This document shows positions 28,492 through 36,979 of a stretch of DNA of 64,000 nt, one piece after another (position 1 is the first letter of the stretch; each line of letters begins with the position of its first letter). The position numbers and the translations under genes are program-made. The notes below the pieces were generated by a model. That model saw nothing but the letters and a program-made list of their open reading frames with translations. It searched no databases and was not told the origin of the DNA. Location: contig NZ_NESJ01000012.1 in NCBI RefSeq assembly GCF_003063645.1, positions 110,838 through 174,837 of the forward strand. The letters run 5' to 3'. Origin of the DNA: Limnohabitans sp. 2KL-51. Its GTDB lineage: Bacteria; Pseudomonadota; Gammaproteobacteria; Burkholderiales; Burkholderiaceae_C.

Positions 28492-29535
28492 TCAACGAAA
28501 CCGCAGCCGCTGGCCAATGTTCATCGCTTGCGCCTTGCGCAGCATCGCGGCACCCAAGGCGATGTCCGACAAGGACAAGCCGCGGTGCCAGAACAGATTG
28601 GTCTCGCTGTCGCTCTCGCGCCCCGGCTTGAGCCCCGCCACGATCTGCCCGAGCTCGGCGTGCAACGTCTGCTCGCTGAACTTGCCGCTGTCCACGTGGG
28701 CGCGCAGCGCGCCAAACGGGCCGGCCTTGGCCTGACCCCAGTCGTCCATCACCATCTTGTCCATGATGTCGGTCAGCGACAGTTCCACGGCGCTCATGGT
28801 GCCGTATGGAATCACACAGGCCCCCGGCTTGATCCATTCTGTCTTGAGCATCGGCTCGGGCTTGTCCAAGCGCGAGGCCTCAACCACGATGTCGGCGCCG
28901 CGCACGCACGACTCCCAATCCTCGGTGGCCTGCACCGGCTTGCCCAGGTCCTGCGAGAGCCGCTCTGCAAATGCGTTGCGGCTTTCGGGGCGACGCGAGT
29001 GCACACGGATCTCGTCAAAATTGAAAATCGAATCGAGCAACTTGACGTTCCAGTACGACGTCCCACGCGCTCCGATGTGCCCCAGCACCTTTGACACCTT
29101 GCGCGCCAGATACCGCGCGCCGATTGCCGTCACCGCGCCCGTGCGCATGTCGGTCAGGTCCGAAGCATCAATCACCGCAAGCGGCGCGCCAGTCTTGGGA
29201 TCCATCAGATTGAGCAACGCCAGCTCCGAGGGCAGGCCCACCTGGTAATTGCGATAGAAATCACCCACCACCTTAACGCCCGCCATACCCAACGGACGGA
29301 TATAGCCTCGCAGCACATTGAAGTGGCCCGGCCACTCCTTCTCTGGCACAAGGTGCATGCGTGGCTCGATGGTCGCCTGCCCCAGACCCTGGGCACGAAG
29401 CCCATCTTCCACCGCCCCGAGGATCTCCGCGTCCGTCATCGCCAGCGCCTGCACGTCGGGGTGGTTCAAATAGTGAATCCAGATTTCCTGGTTCGGGTGG
29501 GTGTTCTCGTTGGTCTCGTTCGTCGCAATTGACAT
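28492..29535 (-). CDS. Ornithine cyclodeaminase / mu-crystallin family protein
   Basis: An NAD(P)-dependent protein of 347 residues. The family includes ornithine cyclodeaminase (ornithine to proline plus ammonia), ketimine reductases and alanine or lysine dehydrogenase-like enzymes. Visible marks are PRMHLVPEKEWPGHFNVLRGYI, AGVKVVGDFYRNYQVGLPSE, LAVIDASDLTDMRTGAVTAIGARYLA, and the Rossmann part VLGHIGARGTSYWNVKLLDS with VHSRRPESRNAFAERL. The ATG at 29535 has an AGGGGT site; the upstream frame to 29787 is non-coding leader. It heads a minus-strand operon and diverges from a GntR regulator and an amino-acid ABC operon, pointing to catabolism of an imported amino acid. Confidence 0.88.
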   Translation of the reverse strand: MSIATNETNENTHPNQEIWIHYLNHPDVQALAMTDAEILGAVEDGLRAQGLGQATIEPRMHLVPEKEWPGHFNVLRGYIRPLGMAGVKVVGDFYRNYQVGLPSELALLNLMDPKTGAPLAVIDASDLTDMRTGAVTAIGARYLARKVSKVLGHIGARGTSYWNVKLLDSIFNFDEIRVHSRRPESRNAFAERLSQDLGKPVQATEDWESCVRGADIVVEASRLDKPEPMLKTEWIKPGACVIPYGTMSAVELSLTDIMDKMVMDDWGQAKAGPFGALRAHVDSGKFSEQTLHAELGQIVAGLKPGRESDSETNLFWHRGLSLSDIALGAAMLRKAQAMNIGQRLRFR

Positions 29536-29762
29536 GTAACCCCTGTTTGTTTTTTGGATGCGGGAAGGGCATCTCCGGTTGTGAATAAATGATACAGGTG
29601 AATACGGCATAGGGGGGCCGCGATCATCGCAGCCACCCCTGCGACACCTCCTGGCATGCGGGTCCGCACTGGGCGGTTCGAGAGCTTGAGGCCACAGCAT
29701 CACACTCAGGCTAATGGATGGACATCTGAAAAAGAATTGCGCAGGTCGCTTCTCGGGCGTAT

Positions 29763-29774
29763 ATTGTTGACAAT
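29763..29774. promoter_or_regulatory. Candidate GntR-type operator in the divergent promoter region
   Basis: ATTGTTGACAAT: five-base arms ATTGT and ACAAT around TG, 20 bases before the regulator ATG. The TTGT/ACAA form resembles sites of FadR/VanR-type GntR proteins, which is the type encoded next to it. The 258-base gap between the two operons holds both promoters; I see no other clear feature in it. Confidence 0.5.
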
Positions 29775-29793
29775 CGATCATCAGCATTCACCC

Positions 29794-30552
29794 ATGAGCG
29801 CCCATCTCTCCACAGATGCCCCCTCCAATGTCGCTGTTTTCCAGGCGAACTGCTTGCCCAAGCACACCTTTCGACAGCACATCGCCGAAAGCTTGCGCTC
29901 GGCGATCCTTGGCGGGCAATTGGCGCCGGGTTCGCCATTGGTGGAGACCACACTGGCATCGCAGTTCAATGTGAGCCGAGGGCCACTTCGCGAGGCCATG
30001 CGCCAACTCATTGAAGAAGGGTTGCTCGTGACCGTTCCTTACACCGGAACCCACGTCATCTCGCTTTCGGTGGACGACGTCCGTGAGATCTACTCCATGC
30101 GTGTCACGCTTGAACGCTTCGCATTCGAGCACGCATGGGAAAAGCGCAACGCGGCCTTTCGCCATGAACTTCAACGACGCAACGATGTGCTGACTGAGCA
30201 CATTGATGCAGGCGACGACGACGGCAGCATCCTGGCGGAGCTGGACTTCCATGGGCTGATCTATGAGACCAGTGGGCACAGGTTGCTGCAACAGACCTGG
30301 CGAAGCCTGCGTGGCAGGTTGCAGCTTTACTGGGCCGCGCATCACAGGGCCAACGCCATGCGAGGGCCCAAACGGGATTCTCACGACAGCTATATGCGGT
30401 ACGCGCTGGGCGAAGACCTGCCCGCCATGCTGGCCGAGATCGCTGACCACATGAAACGTGGCGCGACCCAAACCGAAAAGTTTCTTTCTCCAATCCCAAC
30501 GAACGCTGAAGCCACCCTTACCCCACGCAACCCGCCCTTGAAGGAGCATTGA
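29794..30552 (+). CDS. GntR-family regulator, FCD (FadR/VanR) subfamily
   Basis: A 252-residue regulator. The N-terminal winged helix reads QHIAESLRSAILGGQLAPGSPLVETTLASQFNVSRGP in two parts (about residues 29-70), followed by LREAMRQLIEEGLLVTVPYTGTHV. The C-terminal FCD ligand domain has IYSMRVTLERFAFEHA and metal-ligand positions in LAELDFHGLIYETSGH. The start at 29794 is preferred; the frame back to 29656 crosses the promoter and the inverted repeat. Two bases after its stop begins the binding-protein gene of an ABC importer, so it is transcribed with the operon it probably controls, and it may also govern the divergent cyclodeaminase operon. Confidence 0.92.
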   Translation: MSAHLSTDAPSNVAVFQANCLPKHTFRQHIAESLRSAILGGQLAPGSPLVETTLASQFNVSRGPLREAMRQLIEEGLLVTVPYTGTHVISLSVDDVREIYSMRVTLERFAFEHAWEKRNAAFRHELQRRNDVLTEHIDAGDDDGSILAELDFHGLIYETSGHRLLQQTWRSLRGRLQLYWAAHHRANAMRGPKRDSHDSYMRYALGEDLPAMLAEIADHMKRGATQTEKFLSPIPTNAEATLTPRNPPLKEH

Positions 30553-30553
30553 C

Positions 30554-31393
30554 ATGACGATGAACCGCCGCCACACACTCACTGGCCTTGCCGCCACCGG
30601 ACTGGGCCTGATGCTGGCACCCCACGCATTGGCCCAGGGCAACAGCTCGCTCGCCGCGATCAAGCAGCGACGTGTATTGCGCGTGGGCGTTACGCAGGCG
30701 CCGCCCTGGTATTCCAAGGACCCTCGCACCGGCGAATGGAGCAGTGGACTGGGTGTCTCCATGGGCAAGTCAATGGCTAACGCGCTTGGCGTGAAATTCG
30801 AAGCGGTTGAAGTGACCTGGGGTACCGCCATCGCTGCCCTGCAAAGCAACAAGATCGACATCATGTACATGATGGACGCGACGCCAGAGCGTGCCCAGGC
30901 GGTGGACTTCCCCAAAGCACCCTTGCTCTTTTATTCCCTGGCCGTGCTCGCTCGAGACGACCTGAACGTCAGTACGTGGGAAGACCTGAACCAAGCCAGC
31001 GTGCGCATTGCTGTCCCACAGGCGAGCAGCATGGACCGATTCCTGAGCGAGAACGTGGCCAAGGCCAACATCCAACGATTTCCCGGCAACCCCGAAGCCA
31101 TTGCCGCCTTCCAAGCGGGTCGTGCAGATGCGGTCTGCCTGTTTCACCCACCCTTGCTGGCAGCACGCCAACGCTTGGGACGCGGCAAGATCATCGTGCC
31201 CACGCCGGCGCAGTCTCAACCTTCCAGTGCGGCCGTGCGCCGCGAAGACAACAAGGACTTCCTGGCTTTTGTGGATGACGCACTCTTGACCCACTATAAG
31301 AGTGGCCAAACGCAGAAGTGGTACGAAGAGTTCCTCGTGGGCTTTGGCCTAGACCCGAAGGCTTCACCTCCCGTGATGAAAGAGATGCTCTGA
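30554..31393 (+). CDS. Amino-acid ABC transporter substrate-binding protein (family 3)
   Basis: Periplasmic receptor of a polar-amino-acid uptake system, 279 residues. The signal is twin-arginine-like (NRRHTLTGLAATGLGLMLAPHALAQ), then the family 3 start IKQRRVLRVGVTQAPPWYS, ligand-domain blocks VTWGTAIAALQSNKIDIMYMMDATPERAQAVDF and SVRIAVPQASSMDRF-type sequence, and a C-terminus ending KWYEEFLVGFGLDPKA. Permease and ATPase genes follow directly. The ligand is not predictable; the neighbouring aminotransferase-fold and cyclodeaminase-family proteins suggest an amino acid that is used as a nutrient. Confidence 0.9.
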   Translation: MTMNRRHTLTGLAATGLGLMLAPHALAQGNSSLAAIKQRRVLRVGVTQAPPWYSKDPRTGEWSSGLGVSMGKSMANALGVKFEAVEVTWGTAIAALQSNKIDIMYMMDATPERAQAVDFPKAPLLFYSLAVLARDDLNVSTWEDLNQASVRIAVPQASSMDRFLSENVAKANIQRFPGNPEAIAAFQAGRADAVCLFHPPLLAARQRLGRGKIIVPTPAQSQPSSAAVRREDNKDFLAFVDDALLTHYKSGQTQKWYEEFLVGFGLDPKASPPVMKEML

Positions 31394-31452
31394 GACGCCA
31401 CGCCTACCAACGCCTCAGTCAAACACGTCACACCGTCTGAACCGGGGCTTGC

Positions 31453-32130
31453 ATGTACGAATGGGACTTTTCGCCCGTATTCATGAACGCGGATATGCTG
31501 CTTCGCGGGCTGCTCAACACACTCAAAGTCACGGGCAGCGCCCTGGCCTTTGGGATTCCCCTGGGGCTGGCCCTAGCGCTGCTGCGGCTCTCGCCGCGGC
31601 GGCTGCTCGCCTGGCCTGCAGGCTTTGTGATCGAGTTCTTTCGAACCACGCCGCCGCTCGTACAACTCTTCTGGTTTTTCTTCGCGCTGCCCATCCTCAT
31701 CCAGGTCGAGATGACGCCCTATATGGCAGCTACATTGACGTTCTCCATCCAGTCTGCCGCCTTCTTTGCCGAGGTGTTTCGAGGTGGCATCGTCTCCATT
31801 GAACGTGGGCAATGGGAAGGGGCACGCGCCATCGGCATGTCCGATGCGCAGGCGATGCGCCGAATCATCCTGCCGCAGGCGGTCAAGCGGATGATTCCGG
31901 CTTTCATGGAGCGCGCGATCGAGCTGATGAAGACCACCACGTTGGTGGCCACGGTGTCGTATACAGACTTGCTGTTCCAGGCCAACGAACTGGCTCAAAA
32001 GACGTTCCGACCCCTGGAGGTCTTCACGGTAACCGCGCTGATCTACTTCGTATTCATCTTCTGCTTCAGCCTGCTCGCCCACAGACTTGAACGCCGCCTG
32101 GCCGTCAGTGGCGAAACCACCGTTCATTGA
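31453..32130 (+). CDS. Amino-acid ABC transporter permease (HisM/GlnP type), first subunit
   Basis: Inner-membrane permease, 225 residues with about five helices. The HisMQ-type N-terminus LLRGLLNTLKVTGSALAFGIPLGLALALLRLS and the EAA loop that contacts the ATPase (IERGQWEGARAIGMSDAQAMRRIILPQAV) are both clear. The C-terminal helix VFTVTALIYFVFIFCFSLLAH is followed by a short basic tail. Its stop region overlaps an upstream in-frame start of the second permease, and the preferred start of that gene is nine bases later. Confidence 0.92.
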   Translation: MYEWDFSPVFMNADMLLRGLLNTLKVTGSALAFGIPLGLALALLRLSPRRLLAWPAGFVIEFFRTTPPLVQLFWFFFALPILIQVEMTPYMAATLTFSIQSAAFFAEVFRGGIVSIERGQWEGARAIGMSDAQAMRRIILPQAVKRMIPAFMERAIELMKTTTLVATVSYTDLLFQANELAQKTFRPLEVFTVTALIYFVFIFCFSLLAHRLERRLAVSGETTVH

Positions 32131-32138
32131 GGCGCGCC

Positions 32139-32804
32139 ATGGACTACCCCTGGAACTTTGCCTCCGTATTTGCCAACAGCGACGCTTTGCTCGTGGGCGC
32201 AATCGGCACACTTCGCATCTTCCTCATCTGCCTAATCAGCGGATTGAGTCTGGGGCTATTTGTTGGCTTGGCGAGGTACTCGACTCGACGGGCTTTGTAC
32301 ATACCGGCCAGTGCATTTGTTGAGTTCTTTCGAAATACACCGGTTCTGGTGCAGATCCTCTGGTTCTACTTTGCCCTGCCCATGCTCGTGCCGTTCGAGA
32401 TCTCGCCTCTGATGGCGGCTTCGCTGGGCATTTCATTGAATTCAGCCGCGTTCTCCGCCGAGATCTATCGAGGGGGTATTCAGTCCATTGACAAGGGTCA
32501 GTGGGAAGGAGCGCGAGCCTTGGGGATGACCACAGCGCAGGCCATGCGCCGGATTGTTTTGCCACAGGCGCTCAAGCGCATGCTCCCCGCCATGACCAAC
32601 CGCGGCATTGAAATCTTCAAGATGTCCACACTCGCCTCCGCCGTGTCTTATGCCGAGATGCTGCAGCAAGGCAAGCTGATCGCATCATTGGATTACAACC
32701 CCATCGAGGTCTATACGGTCATCGCCCTGGCCTTCTTCGTCTTCCTATTTCCGCTGGTGCAGGCCACCTATGCGCTGGAGCGCAAGCTTCGGCGCTCCGA
32801 CTGA
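32139..32804 (+). CDS. Amino-acid ABC transporter permease, second subunit
   Basis: Second membrane subunit of the importer, 221 residues. It has LLVGAIGTLRIFLICLISGLSLGLFVGLARY at the N-terminus, FFRNTPVLVQILWFYFALP in the middle, and the EAA loop IDKGQWEGARALGMTTAQAMRRIVLPQALK. The ATG at 32139 is preceded by GAGG at a good distance; an ATG at 32127 would overlap the previous gene. The two permeases are similar in the EAA region and form a heterodimer in this transporter class. Confidence 0.92.
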   Translation: MDYPWNFASVFANSDALLVGAIGTLRIFLICLISGLSLGLFVGLARYSTRRALYIPASAFVEFFRNTPVLVQILWFYFALPMLVPFEISPLMAASLGISLNSAAFSAEIYRGGIQSIDKGQWEGARALGMTTAQAMRRIVLPQALKRMLPAMTNRGIEIFKMSTLASAVSYAEMLQQGKLIASLDYNPIEVYTVIALAFFVFLFPLVQATYALERKLRRSD

Positions 32805-32823
32805 TCTCAGAACCGTACGAACC

Positions 32824-33621
32824 ATGACCTCAACCCCCAACGAACCCCTTCTGCGCATCCGCGACCTGCGCAAACAGTTCGGGCACAACGAAGTGCTCAA
32901 GGGCATCGACTTGGACGTTTTTACGGGCGACCGCATCGCAGTTCTCGGCGCTTCGGGTTCGGGCAAAAGCACGCTGTTGCGATGCATCAACTTCATGGAA
33001 ACGCCCAGCTCTGGCACGATCGAGATTGCTGGACAGGTCATCGGCACGGCTTTGCCGGAACGACCCGGCAAACAAGAACGCCGCTACACCGAGTCCGAAC
33101 TGACCCGTGTGCGCCAGCGCGCCGGCATGGTGTTTCAGCAGTTCAATCTGTTTCCGCACATGAGCGCGCTGGACAACGTCGCTGAGGGCCTGCGAACCGT
33201 GCAAAAAATGTCGCGCGAAGATGCCATCCTCAAGGCGCGAGCGCAACTCGATCGGGTAGGCCTGTCAGACAAGGCGAGCGAATACCCCTCGCGCCTCTCT
33301 GGCGGCCAGAAACAGCGCGTGGCCATTGCGCGTGCGTTGGCCATGGAGCCCGAGCTGCTTCTATTCGATGAACCCACTTCTTCCCTGGATCCCGAGTTGG
33401 TCGGCGAAGTGCTCCGGGTGATACGTGCACTGGCGCAAGAGGGCCGCACCATGCTTTTGGTCACCCATGAAATCGGTTTTGCCTACCACTTCGCCAACCG
33501 CGTCCTCTTCATTGCGGACGGCCAGATCTACGAGTCGGGTACGCCAGATGAAGTCCTCAAGAACCCGCGCAAAAAGCGAACCCAGGATTTTCTGGCGCGG
33601 CATAACGAATTCAACTTCTGA
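32824..33621 (+). CDS. Amino-acid ABC transporter ATP-binding protein
   Basis: ATPase subunit (265 aa) of the importer, GlnQ/HisP type. Walker A GASGSGKSTLLRCIN, Q-loop region GMVFQQFNLFPHMSALDNV, signature RLSGGQKQRVAIARALAM, Walker B LLLFDEPTSSLDPE and the switch histidine in LLVTHEIGFAYHF are all intact. The longer frame from 32770 overlaps the permease 3' end; the ATG at 32824 starts at MTSTPNEPLLRIRDLRKQF, the usual opening. A 19-residue insertion near GTALPERPGKQERRYTE is seen in other members of this subfamily. Confidence 0.95.
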   Translation: MTSTPNEPLLRIRDLRKQFGHNEVLKGIDLDVFTGDRIAVLGASGSGKSTLLRCINFMETPSSGTIEIAGQVIGTALPERPGKQERRYTESELTRVRQRAGMVFQQFNLFPHMSALDNVAEGLRTVQKMSREDAILKARAQLDRVGLSDKASEYPSRLSGGQKQRVAIARALAMEPELLLFDEPTSSLDPELVGEVLRVIRALAQEGRTMLLVTHEIGFAYHFANRVLFIADGQIYESGTPDEVLKNPRKKRTQDFLARHNEFNF

Positions 33622-33641
33622 GTCATAGGAAGAAACAAAAA

Positions 33642-34556
33642 ATGAACGCGACCAGTGAAAGCGCCCAAGGCTACTTGCCCGACCCTCGAAACGAGGATGT
33701 GCTTGTCTACGTCAATGGGGAGTTCTTCCGTAGGCAAGAGGCCCGAGTATCAGTTTTCGACAGCGGCTTTGTGTTGGGAGACGGAATCTGGGAAGGGCTG
33801 CGTCTAGTCAAAGGAAAGCTCATCAGCCTGGAAGCTCACCTGGACCGGCTGTTCGAAGGTGCCTCCTCCATCGCGCTCAACATCGGCCTGACCCGCGAGC
33901 AAATTGCTGCGGCCATGTATGCCACATTGGAGCGCAATCAGATGACCGACGGCGCGCACTTGCGGCTGATGATCACGCGAGGTGTCAAGAAGACGCCGAA
34001 CCAGGATCCGCGGTTTGTGATTGGCGGTGCGACGGTGGTGATCGTGGCTGAGTTCAAGACTCCTAAGCCGGAGGCACGGGCGAAGGGCTTGTCGCTTCTC
34101 ACGTCGACATTTCGGACCAGCAGTCCCGATGTGTTTGACCTCAGGCTCAACTCACACAGCCGCCTCAACCTCATTCAGGCTTTGATTCAGGCCATCAACG
34201 CGGGAGCCGACGAAGCGCTGATGCTGGATCCCCGCGGCTTTGTGGCAAGTTGCAACTCGACAAATTTCTTCATCGTGCGCAAAGGTGAGTTGTGGACATC
34301 GACCAGCGCCTACAGCTTCAAGGGCATCACACAACAAAAGGTGCTGGATGTGTGGCGTGCCGATGGGCGAATCGCCAAGGAGTGTGACTTCACCCTTGCG
34401 CAGGTCTACTCGGCCGATGAGGCATTTGTCACCGGTACGCTCGGCGGCGTCACGCCGATTGTGCGCATCGATGGGCGCGCCATTGGAGATGGCAAGCCCG
34501 GGCTCCTGACAAAAGCCGCAAGCGACTTGTACCTGACTGCGGTCACAGCCTCATGA
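33642..34556 (+). CDS. Class IV aminotransferase-fold protein lacking the PLP lysine
   Basis: A 304-residue fold-type IV protein (relatives: branched-chain and D-amino acid aminotransferases, aminodeoxychorismate lyase). The family opening YVNGEFFRRQEARVSVFDSGFVLGDGIWEGLR and the phosphate-binding end VTGTLGGVTPIVRIDGRAIG are clear. At the place of the Schiff-base lysine, which reads R-x-K-x-H-S-R-L-N in usual members, this protein has DLRLNSHSRLN with asparagine at residue 170. It therefore cannot form the normal internal aldimine there. It ends the ABC operon, so it may bind or convert the imported compound. The reaction is unknown; calling it a working transaminase would be unsafe. Confidence 0.8.
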   Translation: MNATSESAQGYLPDPRNEDVLVYVNGEFFRRQEARVSVFDSGFVLGDGIWEGLRLVKGKLISLEAHLDRLFEGASSIALNIGLTREQIAAAMYATLERNQMTDGAHLRLMITRGVKKTPNQDPRFVIGGATVVIVAEFKTPKPEARAKGLSLLTSTFRTSSPDVFDLRLNSHSRLNLIQALIQAINAGADEALMLDPRGFVASCNSTNFFIVRKGELWTSTSAYSFKGITQQKVLDVWRADGRIAKECDFTLAQVYSADEAFVTGTLGGVTPIVRIDGRAIGDGKPGLLTKAASDLYLTAVTAS

Positions 34557-34739
34557 GCAGGTTGTTTGAGTGACTGTTTGGTGTCCCATGTGAACCAGTG
34601 CGGCGAGTTCGGTTGCTGCACGCCAAATTAGCGGTAGCGTTACGTGCGCGGTGGTGGCACAAGGGCCGTGAGCGTGATCTTGTCAACCTTATGTCCGCCT
34701 TACTGCCGCGCTTGTCAAAAATCGGCTCGCCTTGCTGAT

Positions 34740-34815
34740 GGCACAGAGGTAGGCCAACTCGCTGGCCGACTTGCGCAGCCGCTCACTCGCAAACGCAGGC
34801 CAAGCGCAGTTGACC
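34740..34815 (-). mobile_element. IS91-family transposase fragment
   Basis: About 75 bases match the stretch of the IS91 transposase gene at 49600-49670, here reading on the minus strand LRKSASELAYLCA for LRKAGGELVYRCA. It is too short to encode anything. It lies immediately beside an lpdA relic in the same order and orientation as the intact pair at 48.8-52.5 kb. The rest of the gap 34557-34740 shows nothing I can identify. Confidence 0.65.
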
Positions 34816-34832
34816 TTTAAACAGGTCAACTT

Positions 34833-34983
34833 TTTAGCGGGTGGCAAATCCGTGCAGCTGCCATGAGCCTCCTCCACCGCTATGCAGATGCTCCCAGCGT
34901 GGTCTGGGAGTGGATGGTTTTTCCGATATCCACGGCGTCTGCGCCGTTCTCAATCGCCAGAACGATCTCGCCCATCATGTCGT
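34833..34983 (-). pseudogene. lpdA 3'-end relic 4 (very short)
   Basis: Minus-strand copy of roughly the last 50 codons of lpdA, from the PP-K end (TTTTTAGCGGGTGGCAAATC) through GKTIHSQTTLG and [12 protein letters not shown] to MMGEIVLAIE. It contains base changes and stops at 34983, just short of the THAGD codons, so it cannot be told whether it carried the deletion of relics 1-3. The next 55 bases to the epimerase gene show nothing recognisable. Confidence 0.8.
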
Positions 34984-35038
34984 ATTCAAAAAACGAGTCA
35001 TTTGCACGGGACAAAGCCGATTTAAAAATGGCGGGTTG

Positions 35039-35977
35039 TCAAGCGGATCTATTGCTCGTTTCAGAGGCGACCTCCAAGCCCAAGGTGCAAACCAAGGAGC
35101 GGCTCTCGCCCGGCGCCAGGCTGAGCAGCTTTTGTGCAGTCGCTGTGTAAAGCAAAGCGCCAGGCAATGCGTTGATCGGCTCCACGCAAACATGGCTGAA
35201 CCCCAATGGGGTGTGAATCAGCAAATGAGATGCATGTTGGCTGCGAAGCGCCAATTGCCAGTCCCGGTTCAATGGCAGCTTGATTTGGCCGGAGTAATTC
35301 TCATAGGCAACGGTGCCTGCTTGCTCTAAAGGCAAGGGAAAGGTTTGCATCGGACCTTGGGGCATTCCAGCTTCAGCACGGCCTAAACCGTCCAATCCAA
35401 TCACGTGTTGTCGTTGTGCGTGAACGCGCCATGCCTCAGTTGTTTTGGGTGTTGCCGCTGCGTAGGGCAAAAAAGGGTGCCAACCCAAGCTCAAGGGCAT
35501 GGCCTCTGCAGAGGTGTTGCAGACGGAAACTTGAACAGTCAATTCCCCCTCACTGAGCTGGTACACCAAGCGGGCCTCAAATGACCACGGCCATTCGGCA
35601 TCTGCGCCAACGTGCCCCATGTGCAGTTCTGCGCTGCTGCTGGTGGTCTGCATCAGTTGCCAAGGTCGGCGATGTCCAAAGCCGTGCAATCCCTGCTGGG
35701 TCGGTGAAGCGTTGTCGAGTGTGATGTCTTTGCCAAGCCACATGAACTGCGCTGGCGCCAGTCGGTTGGTGAAGGGCAACATCACAAAAGCGCCCGCTTT
35801 GGGCCAGTCATGCGGGTGAAAGGGCTCTTCGCTGCGCCAAGGCACGATGCAATCGATAGGCGGTTGACCGTCTGTGTAAGTCAAGGAAAGCAGGCGCCCT
35901 CCAGCGGACGGCGAAATTTCTGCAACGTAATGACCCGCCTGAATGCGAACCGTGGGGCAAACGGCCAAAGGCGGCAT
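35039..35977 (-). CDS. Aldose 1-epimerase family protein
   Basis: Sugar mutarotase-fold protein of 312 residues (GalM/YihR-like). Family marks are SAGGRLLSLTYTDGQPPIDCIVPW, the substrate-loop AFVMLPFTNRLAPAQFMW, LHGFGHRRPWQL with the catalytic histidine, LSLGWHPFLPY with the second histidine, and the C-terminal HVCVEPINALPGA where the catalytic glutamate sits. The start at 35977 follows the Bug-gene stop by 11 bases, so the two form an operon with the sulfatase further upstream. An epimerase next to a sulfatase suggests handling of a (sulfated) sugar, which is inference from context. Confidence 0.88.
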   Translation of the reverse strand: MPPLAVCPTVRIQAGHYVAEISPSAGGRLLSLTYTDGQPPIDCIVPWRSEEPFHPHDWPKAGAFVMLPFTNRLAPAQFMWLGKDITLDNASPTQQGLHGFGHRRPWQLMQTTSSSAELHMGHVGADAEWPWSFEARLVYQLSEGELTVQVSVCNTSAEAMPLSLGWHPFLPYAAATPKTTEAWRVHAQRQHVIGLDGLGRAEAGMPQGPMQTFPLPLEQAGTVAYENYSGQIKLPLNRDWQLALRSQHASHLLIHTPLGFSHVCVEPINALPGALLYTATAQKLLSLAPGESRSLVCTLGLEVASETSNRSA

Positions 35978-35988
35978 GCGCAAATGGC

Positions 35989-36948
35989 TCAATCTGCTTT
36001 GGCGCCAGAGAATTCGACAGCCTCTTTCCATTTGACGAACTGACTGTCCATGAACTGCCTGAACTCTGGGACCGTGGTGGGCCGAGGCTCAACATCCATA
36101 GCCGCCATGCCTTGACGCACGGCTGGATCGGCCAATGCGGCCATGACATCTTGGTTGATCTTGTTGATGAGTTCAGCGGGTGTTCCAGCGGGGGCGTGCA
36201 AGCCGCACCAGCCGGAGGCGTCAAAGTCCAAAATCCCTAACTCTTGCAGGGTTGGGATGTTGGGCAACAAAGCTGAGCGGGTCTTTCCTGTGGTGACCAG
36301 TGGAAAGACCCTGCCCGAGTTCAGATGGGGGCTGGCATCGCCCATGCCTGCCAACATGACTTTGACGTGACCCGCCAGCAAGTCGTTCATGGCGGGTGCG
36401 CCGCCCTTGTAAGGAATGTGGTTAAGGTTCAATTTGAGCTTGCTTTTCAACAGCTCCACACCCAAATGTTGCGCGGTGCCGCTGCCCGCTGAGGCATAAG
36501 CCAGCGGATCTTTGGGGTTTTTGGCCACGGCAATGAAGTCATTCAATGATCTGGCTGGAAAGGATTCGTGCACCAACAGCACGCTGGCAAAGCTGGAAAT
36601 CTGTGCAACGGGTACAAAGTCCTTTTTGGTGTCAAAAGGCAAGGTTTTGAACAGGCTGGGATTGATGCCAAATGGCCCGGCAGACACCAGCAAGGTGTAG
36701 CCGTCAGGGTTGGCTTTGGCCACATAAGCTGAGGCAATATTGCCTGAAGCGCCAACCCTGTTTTCAACCACCACGCCGTTCTTCCACTTGAGTTGCAACT
36801 GCTTGGCCAGCAAACGTACGGTTTTATCTGTGGCACCACCTGCTGGGGTGGCCACAACCAAAGTGATCGGTTTGTTGGGGAAGTCGGTTTGCGACCAAGC
36901 CCCGAAAATTGGGCTCATCAAAATTAAAAACGCCGTCAGGAATTTCAT
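35989..36948 (-). CDS. Bug/TctC-type substrate-binding protein
   Basis: Third Bug-family periplasmic receptor in the window (319 aa). Signal KFLTAFLILMSPIFGAWSQ, then FPNKPITLVVATPAGGATDK, VVENRVGASGNIASAYVAKA, DGYTLLVSAGPFGINPSLF and LAYASAGSGTAQHLGVELL. The spacing of 31 bases from the sulfatase and 11 bases to the epimerase gene suggests one transcript. Bug proteins generally bind carboxylates, so the ligand here could be an acidic or sulfated sugar product, but nothing in the sequence fixes it. Confidence 0.9.
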   Translation of the reverse strand: MKFLTAFLILMSPIFGAWSQTDFPNKPITLVVATPAGGATDKTVRLLAKQLQLKWKNGVVVENRVGASGNIASAYVAKANPDGYTLLVSAGPFGINPSLFKTLPFDTKKDFVPVAQISSFASVLLVHESFPARSLNDFIAVAKNPKDPLAYASAGSGTAQHLGVELLKSKLKLNLNHIPYKGGAPAMNDLLAGHVKVMLAGMGDASPHLNSGRVFPLVTTGKTRSALLPNIPTLQELGILDFDASGWCGLHAPAGTPAELINKINQDVMAALADPAVRQGMAAMDVEPRPTTVPEFRQFMDSQFVKWKEAVEFSGAKAD

Positions 36949-36979
36949 CGTTCAGTCCTTTTCAAGTTGAGTAAAGAGG

